From Roseateles toxinivorans (GTDB lineage: Bacteria; Pseudomonadota; Gammaproteobacteria; Burkholderiales; Burkholderiaceae_C), in NCBI RefSeq assembly GCF_004362525.1, contig NZ_SNXS01000017.1, positions 18,303-82,302 of the forward strand: DNA of 64,000 nucleotides, given 5' to 3'. The translations under genes were made by a program, and so were the position numbers. Under the pieces are notes generated by a model. The model worked only from the letters and a program-made list of their open reading frames with translations. It did no database searches and had not been told where the DNA came from. The first letter of the stretch is position 1, and every line of letters starts with the position of its first letter. Of this stretch, positions 55,223 to 64,000 are shown piece after piece.

Positions 55223-56302
55223 ATGTTGAACCGACTTCTCTCACACGATCTGCCGCGCAATCGCTGGCTCGCCCTGCTCCTCATCCTGATGCTGCTGGGC
55301 CTGGCGCTGACACCTTTCCTGTTCCCCGGCACCAAGGCCTTGAACGTCGCGGCCAAGATCATCGTGTTCACGCTGCTGGTGGCCAGCTACGACCTGCTGC
55401 TGGGCTATACCGGCATCGTCAGCTTCGCGCACACGATGTTCTTCGGCATAGGCGCTTACGGCGTGGCGATTGCGAGCACGCGCATGGGGCCGAGCTGGGG
55501 CGCGTTGGCCCTGGGCGTGGGCGGCGCGCTGCTGCTGTCGCTGGTTTTGTCCCTGGTCATCGGCCTGTTCAGCCTGCGCGTCAAGGCGATTTTCTTCGCG
55601 ATGATCACCTTGGCCGTGGCGGCGGCCTTCTCTACCCTGGCCTCGCAGCTGTCCGACTGGACCGGTGGCGAGGACGGCCTGAACTTCAAGGTGCCCGAGG
55701 CCCTGCAGCCCGGCACGCAGTATCTCGAAGACCCGCTGTGGGGAGCCTCAGTCGATGGCCGTCTTTTGACCTACTACCTGCTGTTCGTCACCGCGGTGCT
55801 GCTGGTGCTGGCTCTGCTGCGCATCGTCAATTCGCCCTTCGGCCGCGTGCTGCAGGCGATACGCGAGAACGACTTCCGCGCCGAGGCCATAGGCTACCGC
55901 ACCGTCATCTTCCGCACGCTGTCGAATGTGCTGGCCGCGCTGTTTGCCTGCCTGGCCGGTGCGCTGCTGGCGATCTGGTTGCGCTACAACGGGCCGGACA
56001 CCTCGCTGTCCTTCGAGATCATGCTGGACATCCTGTTGATCGTCGTCATCGGCGGCATGGGCACGATGTATGGCGCGCTGATCGGCAGCGTGCTGTTCGT
56101 GCTGGCACAGAGCTATCTGCAGAACCTGATGAGCCTGGCTAGTTCGGCCCTGGGTGCAGTGGATGGTGTGCCGCTGCTGTCGCAGCTGATCTCGCCGGAG
56201 CGCTGGCTGCTGTGGCTGGGCGTGTTGTTCGTGCTGGCCGTCTATCACTTTCCTTCGGGTGTTGTTGGCCGGCTACGTGCCAGCGGCCGCCAGCCGCGCT
56301 GA
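55223..56302 (+). CDS. livM: Branched-chain-type ABC transporter permease LivM
   Basis: 359-residue permease: YDLLLGYTGIVSFAHTMFFGIGAYGVA, SLRVKAIFFAMITLAVAAAF, GRVLQAIRENDFRAEAIGYRT and IVVIGGMGTMYGALIGSVLF. It starts ten bases after livH. The last 15 or so codons have the basic tail RLRASGRQPR. Confidence 0.94.
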   Translation: MLNRLLSHDLPRNRWLALLLILMLLGLALTPFLFPGTKALNVAAKIIVFTLLVASYDLLLGYTGIVSFAHTMFFGIGAYGVAIASTRMGPSWGALALGVGGALLLSLVLSLVIGLFSLRVKAIFFAMITLAVAAAFSTLASQLSDWTGGEDGLNFKVPEALQPGTQYLEDPLWGASVDGRLLTYYLLFVTAVLLVLALLRIVNSPFGRVLQAIRENDFRAEAIGYRTVIFRTLSNVLAALFACLAGALLAIWLRYNGPDTSLSFEIMLDILLIVVIGGMGTMYGALIGSVLFVLAQSYLQNLMSLASSALGAVDGVPLLSQLISPERWLLWLGVLFVLAVYHFPSGVVGRLRASGRQPR

Positions 56303-56345
56303 CGGCATCAGCTCGGAATCATCTGTCGCTGCCGAGGGATCGCCC

Positions 56346-57185
56346 ATGACATTCACCTCCCACTACCTCCAATGCGAAGGCCGCGAGCTCCACTACACCG
56401 AGTGGGGCGCCGGGCACGGCGAGACCGTGATCGCCTGGCACGGCCTGGCCCGCACCTGCCGCGATATGGATGAACTGGCCTCGCATCTGGCCACCCGCTA
56501 CCGCGTGATCTGCCCAGACACCATAGGCCGCGGCCTGTCGCAGTGGAGCCCGGATCCTGACCGCGAGTACTGCCTGGACTTCTATGTGCGCCTGGCCATC
56601 TCGCTGGTGGATCAGCTGGGGCTGAGCGACTTCCACTGGGTCGGCACCTCGATGGGCGGGGCCATCGGCACTTTGGCTGCGGCCACCACCCTGCGCGGCC
56701 GCATCCGCCGCCTGGTGCTCAACGACAACGGCCCGCAGCTGGCCGAGGCGGCGATCGCACGCATCCGCAGCTATGCCGGCAACCCGGCGGCCTTTGCCAC
56801 GGTCAGCGAGCTGGAACAGTACTTCCGCACCGTCTACAAGCCCTATGGCTGGCTCAGTGATGCGCAGTGGCGCCGGCTGACCGAAAGCTCGGTACGCCGC
56901 CTGCCCGATGGCCGCGTCACGCCGCACTACGACCCGGCGATGGTGCAGCAATTCATCCAGCACCCGAATGACTACGATCTGTGGGACGCCTGGGACAGCC
57001 TGGACCTGCCGGTGCTGTGCCTGCGCGGCGAGTCGTCCGACCTGCTGCTGGCCGACACCGCCGAGGCGATGCGCCAGCGCGGGCCCCGCGCTGTGGTGGC
57101 GACGATTGCCGGCTGCGGCCATGCGCCAGCGCTGAACGTAGCCGATCAGATCGGCCTGGTGGAGCGCTTTCTGGCCGGCGAATAG
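56346..57185 (+). CDS. Alpha/beta hydrolase
   Basis: 279-residue hydrolase. HG motif AWHGLARTCRDM, nucleophile Ser in WVGTSMGGAIGT, Asp near LCLRGESSDLLL and His in GCGHAPAL complete the triad. Cytosolic. It follows livM by 43 bases, so it may cleave the ester or amide imported by the transporter. ATG at 56346 gives MTFTSHYLQC; the frame is open upstream inside livM. Confidence 0.9.
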   Translation: MTFTSHYLQCEGRELHYTEWGAGHGETVIAWHGLARTCRDMDELASHLATRYRVICPDTIGRGLSQWSPDPDREYCLDFYVRLAISLVDQLGLSDFHWVGTSMGGAIGTLAAATTLRGRIRRLVLNDNGPQLAEAAIARIRSYAGNPAAFATVSELEQYFRTVYKPYGWLSDAQWRRLTESSVRRLPDGRVTPHYDPAMVQQFIQHPNDYDLWDAWDSLDLPVLCLRGESSDLLLADTAEAMRQRGPRAVVATIAGCGHAPALNVADQIGLVERFLAGE

Positions 57186-57191
57186 AGCCGA

Positions 57192-57725
57192 TCAAGGCCT
57201 GGCGGGCATCTCGGGCAGACACAGCCAGCGGCTCAGGCGCTGACGCAGGGCCATGAAGTCCAGCGGCTTGGTCAGGTGCTCGTCCATGCCGGCGTCCAGG
57301 CTGGCGCGCACATCGCTGTCCAGCGCATGGGCGGTGAGGGCGAGGATGGGGAAGGTGGCCAGATCGCCGGCCTGTTGCAGCGCGCGGATGCGGCGCGCGC
57401 ACTCCAGGCCGTCCATGCCCGGCATCTGGATATCCATCAAGACCAGATCGGGGGCGGTCTGCTGGCACAGCGTCAGTGCCTCCAGGCCATTGCCGGCCAG
57501 ATGGCATTGCAGACCCATCAGCGACAGAAACTCCTGGGCCACGACCTGGTTGATCAGATTGTCTTCGACCAGCAGCACCAGAGGCGCGGCCCCCTTGACC
57601 GCCGCAGCGCTGCACGGGCAGGGCTGGGCCACCGGGGCGCTGGGCGGCTGCGCATCGCTCTGCGACCACAGCGAGGCAAGTGGCCGGGTCGAGCTGGGGC
57701 GCTGGGCAAGAGTTGAGGCGTTCAT
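57192..57725 (-). CDS. Stand-alone response-regulator receiver protein
   Basis: 177-residue protein with a low-complexity N-terminus (about 1-45, Ser/Ala/Pro-rich with CPCSAAA) and one receiver domain: E54/D55 in LLVEDNLINQ, phosphorylated D98 in LVLMDIQMPGMDG, T131 and K153 in HLTKPLD. The sequence is of the type attached to hybrid kinases. No output domain or kinase is next to it. ATG at 57723-57725 with AGAGAAG. Confidence 0.85.
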   Translation of the reverse strand: MNASTLAQRPSSTRPLASLWSQSDAQPPSAPVAQPCPCSAAAVKGAAPLVLLVEDNLINQVVAQEFLSLMGLQCHLAGNGLEALTLCQQTAPDLVLMDIQMPGMDGLECARRIRALQQAGDLATFPILALTAHALDSDVRASLDAGMDEHLTKPLDFMALRQRLSRWLCLPEMPARP

Positions 57726-58214
57726 GCTTCTCTGTTCGATGCTGATCCGGTCGTCGGGCGCTGAGCGGTCTGCCAAAAGCAGGAGCCGAGCCCTTGTTCT
57801 TGAGACCAGGGTGAGTGGCCGCCGCGGCGCTGAAGAAGGCCGGCCGGCCACCGGTTCGGCCCAGACCTTGCGGGGCCCCGACCGAGGCACCATTGTTGCC
57901 TGCGGATCCGCCATCCGCAAATTTTTACAGGGCTGGACTATGGGGGATGGACAAGCCGACGTGCATCTGCTTGGCTGGCTCCACGGACGGTGCAATGGTC
58001 CGCGGCCGTCAGTGCTCACTCATGTGAAGCTCGCCAATTTCAGTGATGAGACTGTATATATAATCAGTTGTCACCTGGCCCCGAGCAGCAAGCACGGATA
58101 CCGCCGCCAGCCGCCATCCGGCCCGCTCGCGATTGCATCTCCTTACAAGCTCGGTGGATGGTCAGGCTGCCTAGAATGTCCGCTCCCCCCACCCCGCACA
58201 GCACCTCAGCCGCC
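57726..58214. other. 489-base intergenic region upstream of uvrA
   Basis: Apart from the LexA box at 58052-58067 I see no RNA gene and no convincing coding frame. The frame of uvrA is open from 58068, so translation from TTG 58068 or ATG 58176 is possible. The receiver gene's promoter should lie near its start in 57726-57800. Confidence 0.5.
58052..58067 (+). promoter_or_regulatory. LexA (SOS) box over the uvrA promoter
   Basis: CTGTATATATAATCAG fits CTG-N10-CAG with the alternating TA core. A perfect -10 hexamer TATAAT (58059-58064) is embedded in it, so LexA would block RNA polymerase. It lies 148 bases before the chosen uvrA start. Confidence 0.85.
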
Positions 58215-61200
58215 ATGTCCGAAGGTCTTATCCGCATACGCGGCGCTCGTCAGCACAATCTGAAGAACCTGGACCTCGACATTCGCACCGGCGAAATGAC
58301 GGTGGTGACGGGGCCGTCCGGCTCGGGCAAGTCCAGCCTGGTGTTCGACACGCTGTATGCCGAGGGTCAGCGCCGCTACGTCGAGACCTTCAGCGCCTAT
58401 GCCCGCCAGTTCCTCGATCGCATGGATCGCCCGGCCGTGGACCGTGTCGACGGCGTGCCGCCGGCCATCGCCATCGACCAGACCAACCCGGTGCGTACCT
58501 CGCGCTCGACAGTCGGCACGATGACCGAGCTGAACGACCACCTGAAGCTCTTGTTCGCCCGCGCCGCTCAGCTGTTCGACCGCAAGACCGCGCTGCCGGT
58601 GCGCCACGACACGGCGCAGACGATTTACGCCGATCTGCTGGAGCGCAGCGCGGCCCAGGCGAATCCACCGCGGCTGATCCTGACCTTCCCGGTCGAGCTG
58701 CCGGCCAACACCAGCGCCGAACAGCTGGAGCAATGGCTGACGGCCAGCGGTTTCACCCGCATCCAGGCCGAGCGCGAGATCGACACGGACCAAGGGAAAC
58801 ACAAGTTACTGGATGTTGTTGCAGACCGCTTCCGCATCGCCACTGTCGACAAGCAGCGGGCGATGGAGGCGATCGAACTTGCGCTGAAGCGCGGCGGCGG
58901 CCGGCTGATCGTCTATGCGCAGGGCGAGGAGGGCACCGAGCCCGAGCTGTGGCGCTACTCCACCGGCCTGCACTGCCCCGAGAGCGAGTTGCGCTATCTG
59001 GAGCCGCAGCCGCCGCTGTTCTCTTTCAACTCGGCGATGGGCGCCTGCGAGACCTGCCGCGGCTTCGGCCGCGTCGTCGGCGTCGATCTGGGCCTGGTGA
59101 TTCCGGACGAGAAGAAGACGCTGCGCTCCGGCGCGATCAAGACCATACAGACGCCGGCCTGGAAAGAGATCCAGGACGATCTGCTGAAGTACGCCGGCGA
59201 TGCCGGCATCCCGCGCGACACGCCCTGGAGCCAGCTCAGCGCCGCACACCGCGACTGGGTGCTGAACGGCTCGCCGCACTGGAACGGCAACTGGAACAAG
59301 CAGTGGTACGGCGTGCACCGCTTCTTCGAATACCTGGAGAGCAAGGCCTACAAGATGCACATCCGCGTGCTCTTGTCCAAGTACCGCAGCTACACGCCCT
59401 GCGGCGTTTGCGGCGGTGCGCGGCTGAAGCTGGAGCCTTTGCTGTGGCGCATGGGCGGAAAGGAGCAGGCCGACGGCGTGCTGGCGCCCGAGCTGCGCTT
59501 TCTGCCGCGCGGCGCCGACTGGTCGCGCGCGCAGCTGGAGGCGCTGCCGGGCCTGAATCTGCACGACCTGATGCAGCTGCCGATCGCGCGGCTGCGGGCC
59601 TTCTTCGACGGCCTGCAACTGCCCAGCACGATGCTGGACGACGCGCTGAAGCTGCTGCTGGATGAGATCCGCACGCGGCTGCGCTATCTGGTCGAGGTGG
59701 GCATCGGCTATCTGACGCTGGACCGGCAGAGCCGGACGCTTTCCGGCGGCGAGGTTCAGCGCATCAACCTGACGACGGCGCTGGGCACTTCGCTGGTCAA
59801 CACGCTGTTCGTGCTCGACGAGCCCAGCATAGGCCTGCACCCGCGCGACATGAACCGCATCGTCCAGGCCATGCACAGGCTGCGCGATGCCGGCAACACG
59901 CTGGTCGTCGTCGAACATGACCCGGCCGTGATGCTGGCCGCCGACCGGCTGATCGATATGGGCCCGGGGCCTGGCGAGCGGGGCGGGCAGATCGTCTTCG
60001 ACGGCACGCCCGAGGCGATACGCCAGGCCGACACCATGACCGGCAACTACCTCGGCGCTCGCAAGCACGTGGGCATGGGCATACGCCGTCTGGTCGAGCC
60101 AAACACGCCGCGGCTGATTCTGGAAGGTGTGCGCGAGCACAACGTCAAGAACCTGACGGTGGAGTTCCCGCTGCAGCGACTTGTGGTCGTGACCGGTGTC
60201 TCCGGCTCCGGCAAGTCCACACTGATGCAGGACGTGCTCTACCCGGCGCTGGCGCGGCACTTCGGCATACCGACCGAGGCGCCGGGCACGCATGACCGGC
60301 TGCTGGGCGCCGACTGGTTGAGCGATGCGGTCTTCGTCGATCAATCGCCGATCGGCAAGACGGCGCGCTCGAATCCGGCCAGCTATGTCGGCGCGTTCGA
60401 CGAGATCCGCAAGCTGTTCGCCAATCTGAGCATGGCCAGCCAGCGCGGCTACAAGGCAGGCACCTTCAGCTTCAATGCCGGCGACGGCCGCTGCCCGACC
60501 TGCGGCGGCTCGGGCTTCGAGCATGTGGAGATGCAGTTCCTCAGCGATGTGTATCTGCGCTGCCCGGATTGCGACGGCCGGCGTTTCCGTGCCGAGATCC
60601 TTGAGGTCAAACTTCCCCGTGACGAACGCGAGTTCAGCGTCGCCGACGTGCTGGAGCTGACCGTCAGCGAGGCCGTCCACGTGTTCAAGAACGACCGCGA
60701 GGTGCTGGCCAAGCTGCAGCCCATCGTTGATGTGGGCCTGGAATATGTGAAGCTGGGCCAGCCGGTGCCCACGCTCAGCGGCGGCGAGGCGCAGCGGCTG
60801 AAGCTGGCCGGCTTCCTGGCCGAGGCGGCCAGCGGCTCGCGCCAGCCGATCGCGCGCAAGGGCACGCTGTTCCTGTTCGACGAGCCGACCACCGGCCTGC
60901 ATTTCGACGACATCGCCAAGCTGATGCGCGCGCTGCGCAAGCTGCTGGCGGCCGGCCACTCGCTGATCATCATCGAGCACAACCTCGACGTGATCCGCTC
61001 GGCCGACTGGATCATCGATCTGGGCCCCGAGGGCGGCGACGCCGGTGGCGAGCTGGTCTGCGTCGGCACGCCGGAGGATCTGAAGGAGCACGCGACGTCG
61101 CACACCGGTCTGGCGCTGCGCGAGTACGCCGAGGCGCTGCATGCGCACAAGGTCGAGGAGGGCGTGCCGCTGCAGGCGCTGTTGCGTCGCGCCCGCCAGC

Positions 61201-63863
61201 CGTTGGACGAGAACATCCGCATCGTCAACGCCCGCGAGCACAACCTCAAGGGCATGGATGTCAACATCCCGCGCGGCAAGTTCAGCGTCGTGACCGGCGT
61301 CAGCGGCTCGGGCAAATCGACACTGGCCTTCGACATCCTGTTCAACGAGGGTCAGCGCCGCTATCTGGAATCGCTGAACGCCTACGCGCGCTCCATCGTG
61401 CAGCCGGCGGGCCGGCCCGAGGTCGATGCGGTCTACGGCATTCCTCCGACCGTGGCGATCGAGCAGCGGCTCTCCCGCGGCGGGCGCAAGAGCACGGTGG
61501 CCACCGCTACCGAGGTCTGGCACTTTCTGCGCCTGCTCTACGTCAAGCTGGGTATCCAGCATTGCGTCAACGACGGCACGCCGGTGCGGCCGCAAAGCGT
61601 CGAGTCGATCGCTGCGCAACTGCTCCGCGATCACAAGGGCCAGCATGTGGGCCTGCTGGCACCGCTGGTCGTCAACCGCAAGGGGCTGTATACCGACCTG
61701 GCCAAATGGGCCAAGGCGCGCGGCCACAGTCATCTGCGCGTCGATGGCGAGTTCGTCTCCGTCGACCCCTGGCCGCGGCTGGACCGCTTCAAGGAACACA
61801 CCTTGGAGCTGCCGGTCGGCGACCTCAAGGTCACGGCCGACAACGAAGCCGAGCTGCGCGAGCTGCTGGCCAAGGCGCTGGATGTGGGCAAGGGCGTGAT
61901 GCATCTGCTCAGCCCGCTGACGGGCCTGCATGCGGCGCTGGCCGACGGCGACTCGACGGCAGGCATAGGCGCGGTCAAGGTGTTCTCGACCAAGCGCGCC
62001 TGCCCGAGCTGCGGCACCAGCTACCCCGAGCTGGACCCGCGCATGTTCTCGTACAACAGCAAGCACGGCTGGTGCACGACCTGCGTGGGGACGGGTCTTG
62101 CCCTGACCCGCGAGCAGCGCAAGGCTTTCGACGACTCGGTCAAGGACGACGACAACCGTGGCCGCGAGCAGAGCTTCCCGGCCGAGGAGGCCGAGGTCGA
62201 GGGCCTGGTCGATCAGCCCTGCCCGGACTGCCATGGCGCACGGCTGAACCCGACCGCTCGGGGTGTCAGCTTCGAGGACAAGAGCATTGCCGACGTGGCC
62301 GCCTGGTCGGTGATGGACGCCCGTACCTGGGTCAATGGGCTGGAACTGCTGGGCCGTGATGCCGAGATCGCCCGTGACGTGGTCAGCGAAATCAAGAGCC
62401 GACTGAGCTTCCTCGAGGAGGTGGGCCTGGGCTATCTGACGCTGGATCGCGCCGCGCCGACCTTGAGCGGCGGCGAGGCACAGCGCATCCGCCTGGCCGC
62501 CCAGCTGGGCAGCAACTTGCAGGGCGTCTGCTACGTGCTGGATGAACCCACCATAGGCCTGCATCCGCGCGACAACCAGATCCTGCTGAGGGCCCTGCAA
62601 AGCCTCAGCGACCGCGGCAACACGCTGGTTGTCGTCGAGCACGACGAGGACACGATACGCAGAGCCGATCACATCATCGACATCGGTCCGGGCGCGGGAA
62701 AGCGCGGCGGCAACCTGGTGGCGCAGGGCACGGTGGCCGATCTGGCGCTGCAGCCCGATTCGCTGACGGGCAGGCTGCTGAAGCACCCGATGCTGCATCC
62801 GCAGCAGCCGCGGCGTGCCGTCACCATCGACGACCCGCATCTGCTGATCGTCGAGGCCAAGCTGCATAACTTGCAGAACGTCAGCGTGCCGGTGCCCTTG
62901 CAGCGACTGGTCGGCGTGACCGGCGTCAGCGGCTCGGGCAAGTCCACCCTGGCGCGCGATGTGCTGCTGGCCAATCTGCTGCAGGTCGTCGGCCATCGCA
63001 AGCCGTCTCCGGTGTGGCAAGGCTGCGCCGAGGTGCTGGGCTGGGAAACTGTCGACCGTGTGCTGGAGGTCGATCAGACGCCGATCGGCAAGACACCGCG
63101 CTCCTGCCCGGCCACCTACATCGGCTTCTGGGACCCAATCCGCAAGCTGTTCGCCGAGACGCTGGAATCGAAGGCCCGTGGCTACGCGCCCTCGCGCTTC
63201 TCGTTCAACACCGGCCAGGGCCGCTGCCCGGGCTGCGAGGGGCAGGGCATGAAGACCATAGAGATGAGCTTCCTGCCGGACGTGAAGATCCTTTGCGACC
63301 AATGCCACGGCCAGCGCTTCAACCCCGAGACGCTGACCGTCACCTGGCGTGGACGCAGCATCGGCGACGTGCTGAGCATGGAGGTCGATGAGGCGGTGGA
63401 GTTCTTCGCGCCCATGCCGGCCATCGCCCACCCGCTGCAACTGCTGAAGGACGTGGGCCTGGGCTATCTGACGCTGGGCCAGCCCTCACCGACGCTGTCC
63501 GGTGGCGAGGCGCAGCGCATCAAGCTGGTCAGCGAGCTGGTCAAGGTGCGCGACGACATCACCCGCCGCGGCCAGAAACCGCCGCACACGCTCTATGTGC
63601 TGGACGAGCCCACGGTGGGCCTGCACATGGCCGACGTCAGCAAGCTGATCAAGGTGCTGCACCGTCTCGTTGGCGGCGGCCACAGCGTGATCGTCATCGA
63701 GCACGACCTGGACGTGATGGCCGAATGCGACTGGATCATCGATCTCGGCCCCGAGGGCGGGCGCAGCGGTGGCGAGATCGTCTCGACGGGCACGCCGGAG
63801 GACGTTGTGGCGAGTGGCAGCCACACCGGGGTGGCCCTCAAGCCAGTCTTGGCGCGCGTGTAG
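58215..63863 (+). CDS. uvrA: Tandem (double-length) excinuclease ABC subunit A
   Basis: 1882-residue fusion of two complete UvrA units, each with two ABC ATPase cores. Walker A sites lie near residues 32 (GPSGSGKSS), 662, 1028 and 1568 (GVSGSGKST each). Signatures: [44 protein letters not shown]. Zinc-type Cys pairs appear in both units (CETC/CGVC, CPTC/CPDC, then CPSC/CTTC/CPDC, CPGC/CDQC). Normal UvrA is about 940 residues. It scans DNA for bulky damage. Start at 58215 ([17 protein letters not shown]) is typical; ATG 58176 is an alternative. Confidence 0.93.
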   Translation: MSEGLIRIRGARQHNLKNLDLDIRTGEMTVVTGPSGSGKSSLVFDTLYAEGQRRYVETFSAYARQFLDRMDRPAVDRVDGVPPAIAIDQTNPVRTSRSTVGTMTELNDHLKLLFARAAQLFDRKTALPVRHDTAQTIYADLLERSAAQANPPRLILTFPVELPANTSAEQLEQWLTASGFTRIQAEREIDTDQGKHKLLDVVADRFRIATVDKQRAMEAIELALKRGGGRLIVYAQGEEGTEPELWRYSTGLHCPESELRYLEPQPPLFSFNSAMGACETCRGFGRVVGVDLGLVIPDEKKTLRSGAIKTIQTPAWKEIQDDLLKYAGDAGIPRDTPWSQLSAAHRDWVLNGSPHWNGNWNKQWYGVHRFFEYLESKAYKMHIRVLLSKYRSYTPCGVCGGARLKLEPLLWRMGGKEQADGVLAPELRFLPRGADWSRAQLEALPGLNLHDLMQLPIARLRAFFDGLQLPSTMLDDALKLLLDEIRTRLRYLVEVGIGYLTLDRQSRTLSGGEVQRINLTTALGTSLVNTLFVLDEPSIGLHPRDMNRIVQAMHRLRDAGNTLVVVEHDPAVMLAADRLIDMGPGPGERGGQIVFDGTPEAIRQADTMTGNYLGARKHVGMGIRRLVEPNTPRLILEGVREHNVKNLTVEFPLQRLVVVTGVSGSGKSTLMQDVLYPALARHFGIPTEAPGTHDRLLGADWLSDAVFVDQSPIGKTARSNPASYVGAFDEIRKLFANLSMASQRGYKAGTFSFNAGDGRCPTCGGSGFEHVEMQFLSDVYLRCPDCDGRRFRAEILEVKLPRDEREFSVADVLELTVSEAVHVFKNDREVLAKLQPIVDVGLEYVKLGQPVPTLSGGEAQRLKLAGFLAEAASGSRQPIARKGTLFLFDEPTTGLHFDDIAKLMRALRKLLAAGHSLIIIEHNLDVIRSADWIIDLGPEGGDAGGELVCVGTPEDLKEHATSHTGLALREYAEALHAHKVEEGVPLQALLRRARQPLDENIRIVNAREHNLKGMDVNIPRGKFSVVTGVSGSGKSTLAFDILFNEGQRRYLESLNAYARSIVQPAGRPEVDAVYGIPPTVAIEQRLSRGGRKSTVATATEVWHFLRLLYVKLGIQHCVNDGTPVRPQSVESIAAQLLRDHKGQHVGLLAPLVVNRKGLYTDLAKWAKARGHSHLRVDGEFVSVDPWPRLDRFKEHTLELPVGDLKVTADNEAELRELLAKALDVGKGVMHLLSPLTGLHAALADGDSTAGIGAVKVFSTKRACPSCGTSYPELDPRMFSYNSKHGWCTTCVGTGLALTREQRKAFDDSVKDDDNRGREQSFPAEEAEVEGLVDQPCPDCHGARLNPTARGVSFEDKSIADVAAWSVMDARTWVNGLELLGRDAEIARDVVSEIKSRLSFLEEVGLGYLTLDRAAPTLSGGEAQRIRLAAQLGSNLQGVCYVLDEPTIGLHPRDNQILLRALQSLSDRGNTLVVVEHDEDTIRRADHIIDIGPGAGKRGGNLVAQGTVADLALQPDSLTGRLLKHPMLHPQQPRRAVTIDDPHLLIVEAKLHNLQNVSVPVPLQRLVGVTGVSGSGKSTLARDVLLANLLQVVGHRKPSPVWQGCAEVLGWETVDRVLEVDQTPIGKTPRSCPATYIGFWDPIRKLFAETLESKARGYAPSRFSFNTGQGRCPGCEGQGMKTIEMSFLPDVKILCDQCHGQRFNPETLTVTWRGRSIGDVLSMEVDEAVEFFAPMPAIAHPLQLLKDVGLGYLTLGQPSPTLSGGEAQRIKLVSELVKVRDDITRRGQKPPHTLYVLDEPTVGLHMADVSKLIKVLHRLVGGGHSVIVIEHDLDVMAECDWIIDLGPEGGRSGGEIVSTGTPEDVVASGSHTGVALKPVLARV

Positions 63864-63927
63864 CCCGGATGAAATCCGGGGCCAGCGTTGCATCGCGCAG
63901 CAAAGCCCCGGATTGCATCCGGGCTTG
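63860..63927. repeat. REP-like pair (copies 7-8) after uvrA
   Basis: Copy 7 (63860-63883) reads CCCGGATGAAATCCGGG, with the loop changed from GCA to GAA; copy 8 (63905-63927) is in the opposite orientation (CCCCGGATTGCATCCGGGC). The pair starts at the uvrA stop codon and may act as a 3' hairpin. From 63928 to the window end I see no gene. Confidence 0.85.
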
Positions 63928-64000
63928 TATGTTCGGGGCAGCACCTTCAGACGCAGCGACTGAGGGTGCCGAGGTGGAGGGACTATCCGGGCTATCTGCC

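Noticed and set aside
58806..63440. 1544-codon open frame on the minus strand opposite uvrA
   Set aside because: It mirrors uvrA codon positions; composition (Arg/Gln/His/Ala-rich, no domain) is that of an antisense shadow in high-GC DNA, while the plus strand encodes an obvious UvrA.

Overview
The window is high-GC, densely coded bacterial DNA with short intergenic gaps, many ATGA/GTGA gene overlaps and long antisense reading frames that are only a by-product of codon bias. A fused double-length UvrA, a B12-dependent NrdJ, a Bug-type binding protein of the tripartite tricarboxylate family, an FMN-riboswitch-controlled type II lumazine synthase and the general style of the genes suggest a betaproteobacterium of the Burkholderiales (Roseateles/Rubrivivax/Leptothrix-like). 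This placement is inference; no rRNA or tRNA gene is present to confirm it.

Layout. 0-3.4 kb: a small unknown gene divergent from nrdJ. 3.4-10.1 kb: a minus-strand catabolic operon (AroQ-like dehydratase, TRAP transporter dctPQM, AroE-like NAD-type quinate/shikimate dehydrogenase, a two-part dimeric-barrel protein, an M14 peptidase) opposite an IclR regulator. 10.1-16 kb: secreted DUF1566 and triple-DUF3395 proteins, a broken MscS gene, ribH under an FMN riboswitch, a thioesterase-GNAT fusion, a second GNAT and a DUF1330 protein. 16-24.2 kb: kdpFABC-kdpD-kdpE for high-affinity potassium uptake. 24.2-26.7 kb: a diguanylate cyclase, a signal peptidase I and a universal stress protein. 26.7-35.4 kb: a minus-strand outer-membrane/periplasmic operon (TonB-dependent receptor, lipoprotein cytochrome c, Tat-type aldonolactone oxidase, exported DSD1-like PLP protein) divergent from TetR, a TPR-GGDEF protein and an EAL protein. 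35.3-41.6 kb: DUF1003, BI-1 and TerC membrane proteins, nhaR, and a two-component flavin monooxygenase with reductase and MFS exporter/importer. 41.6-48.3 kb: a six-gene malonate operon (matA, Bug binding protein, GNAT, matB, CWC protein, XRE-cupin regulator) facing a sigma-54 activator. 48.3-51 kb: LysR, GST, tautomerase, NTF2-like and DUF1992 genes. 51-57.2 kb: a branched-chain-amino-acid-type ABC transporter (livKGFHM order) with an alpha/beta hydrolase. 57.2-64 kb: a stand-alone receiver protein and a LexA-box-preceded tandem uvrA.

Threads across the window. Eight copies of one REP-like palindrome lie at four loci. At two of them (kdpD/kdpE and livF/livH) they split operon genes and are flanked by short direct repeats that contain the start/stop motif ATGAG, as if they had landed in ATGA-overlapping junctions. 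A catalytically intact but substrate-pocket-altered AroQ paralogue, and the receptor/cytochrome/lactone-oxidase/PLP operon tied to a c-di-GMP pair, are the best candidates for undescribed biology.
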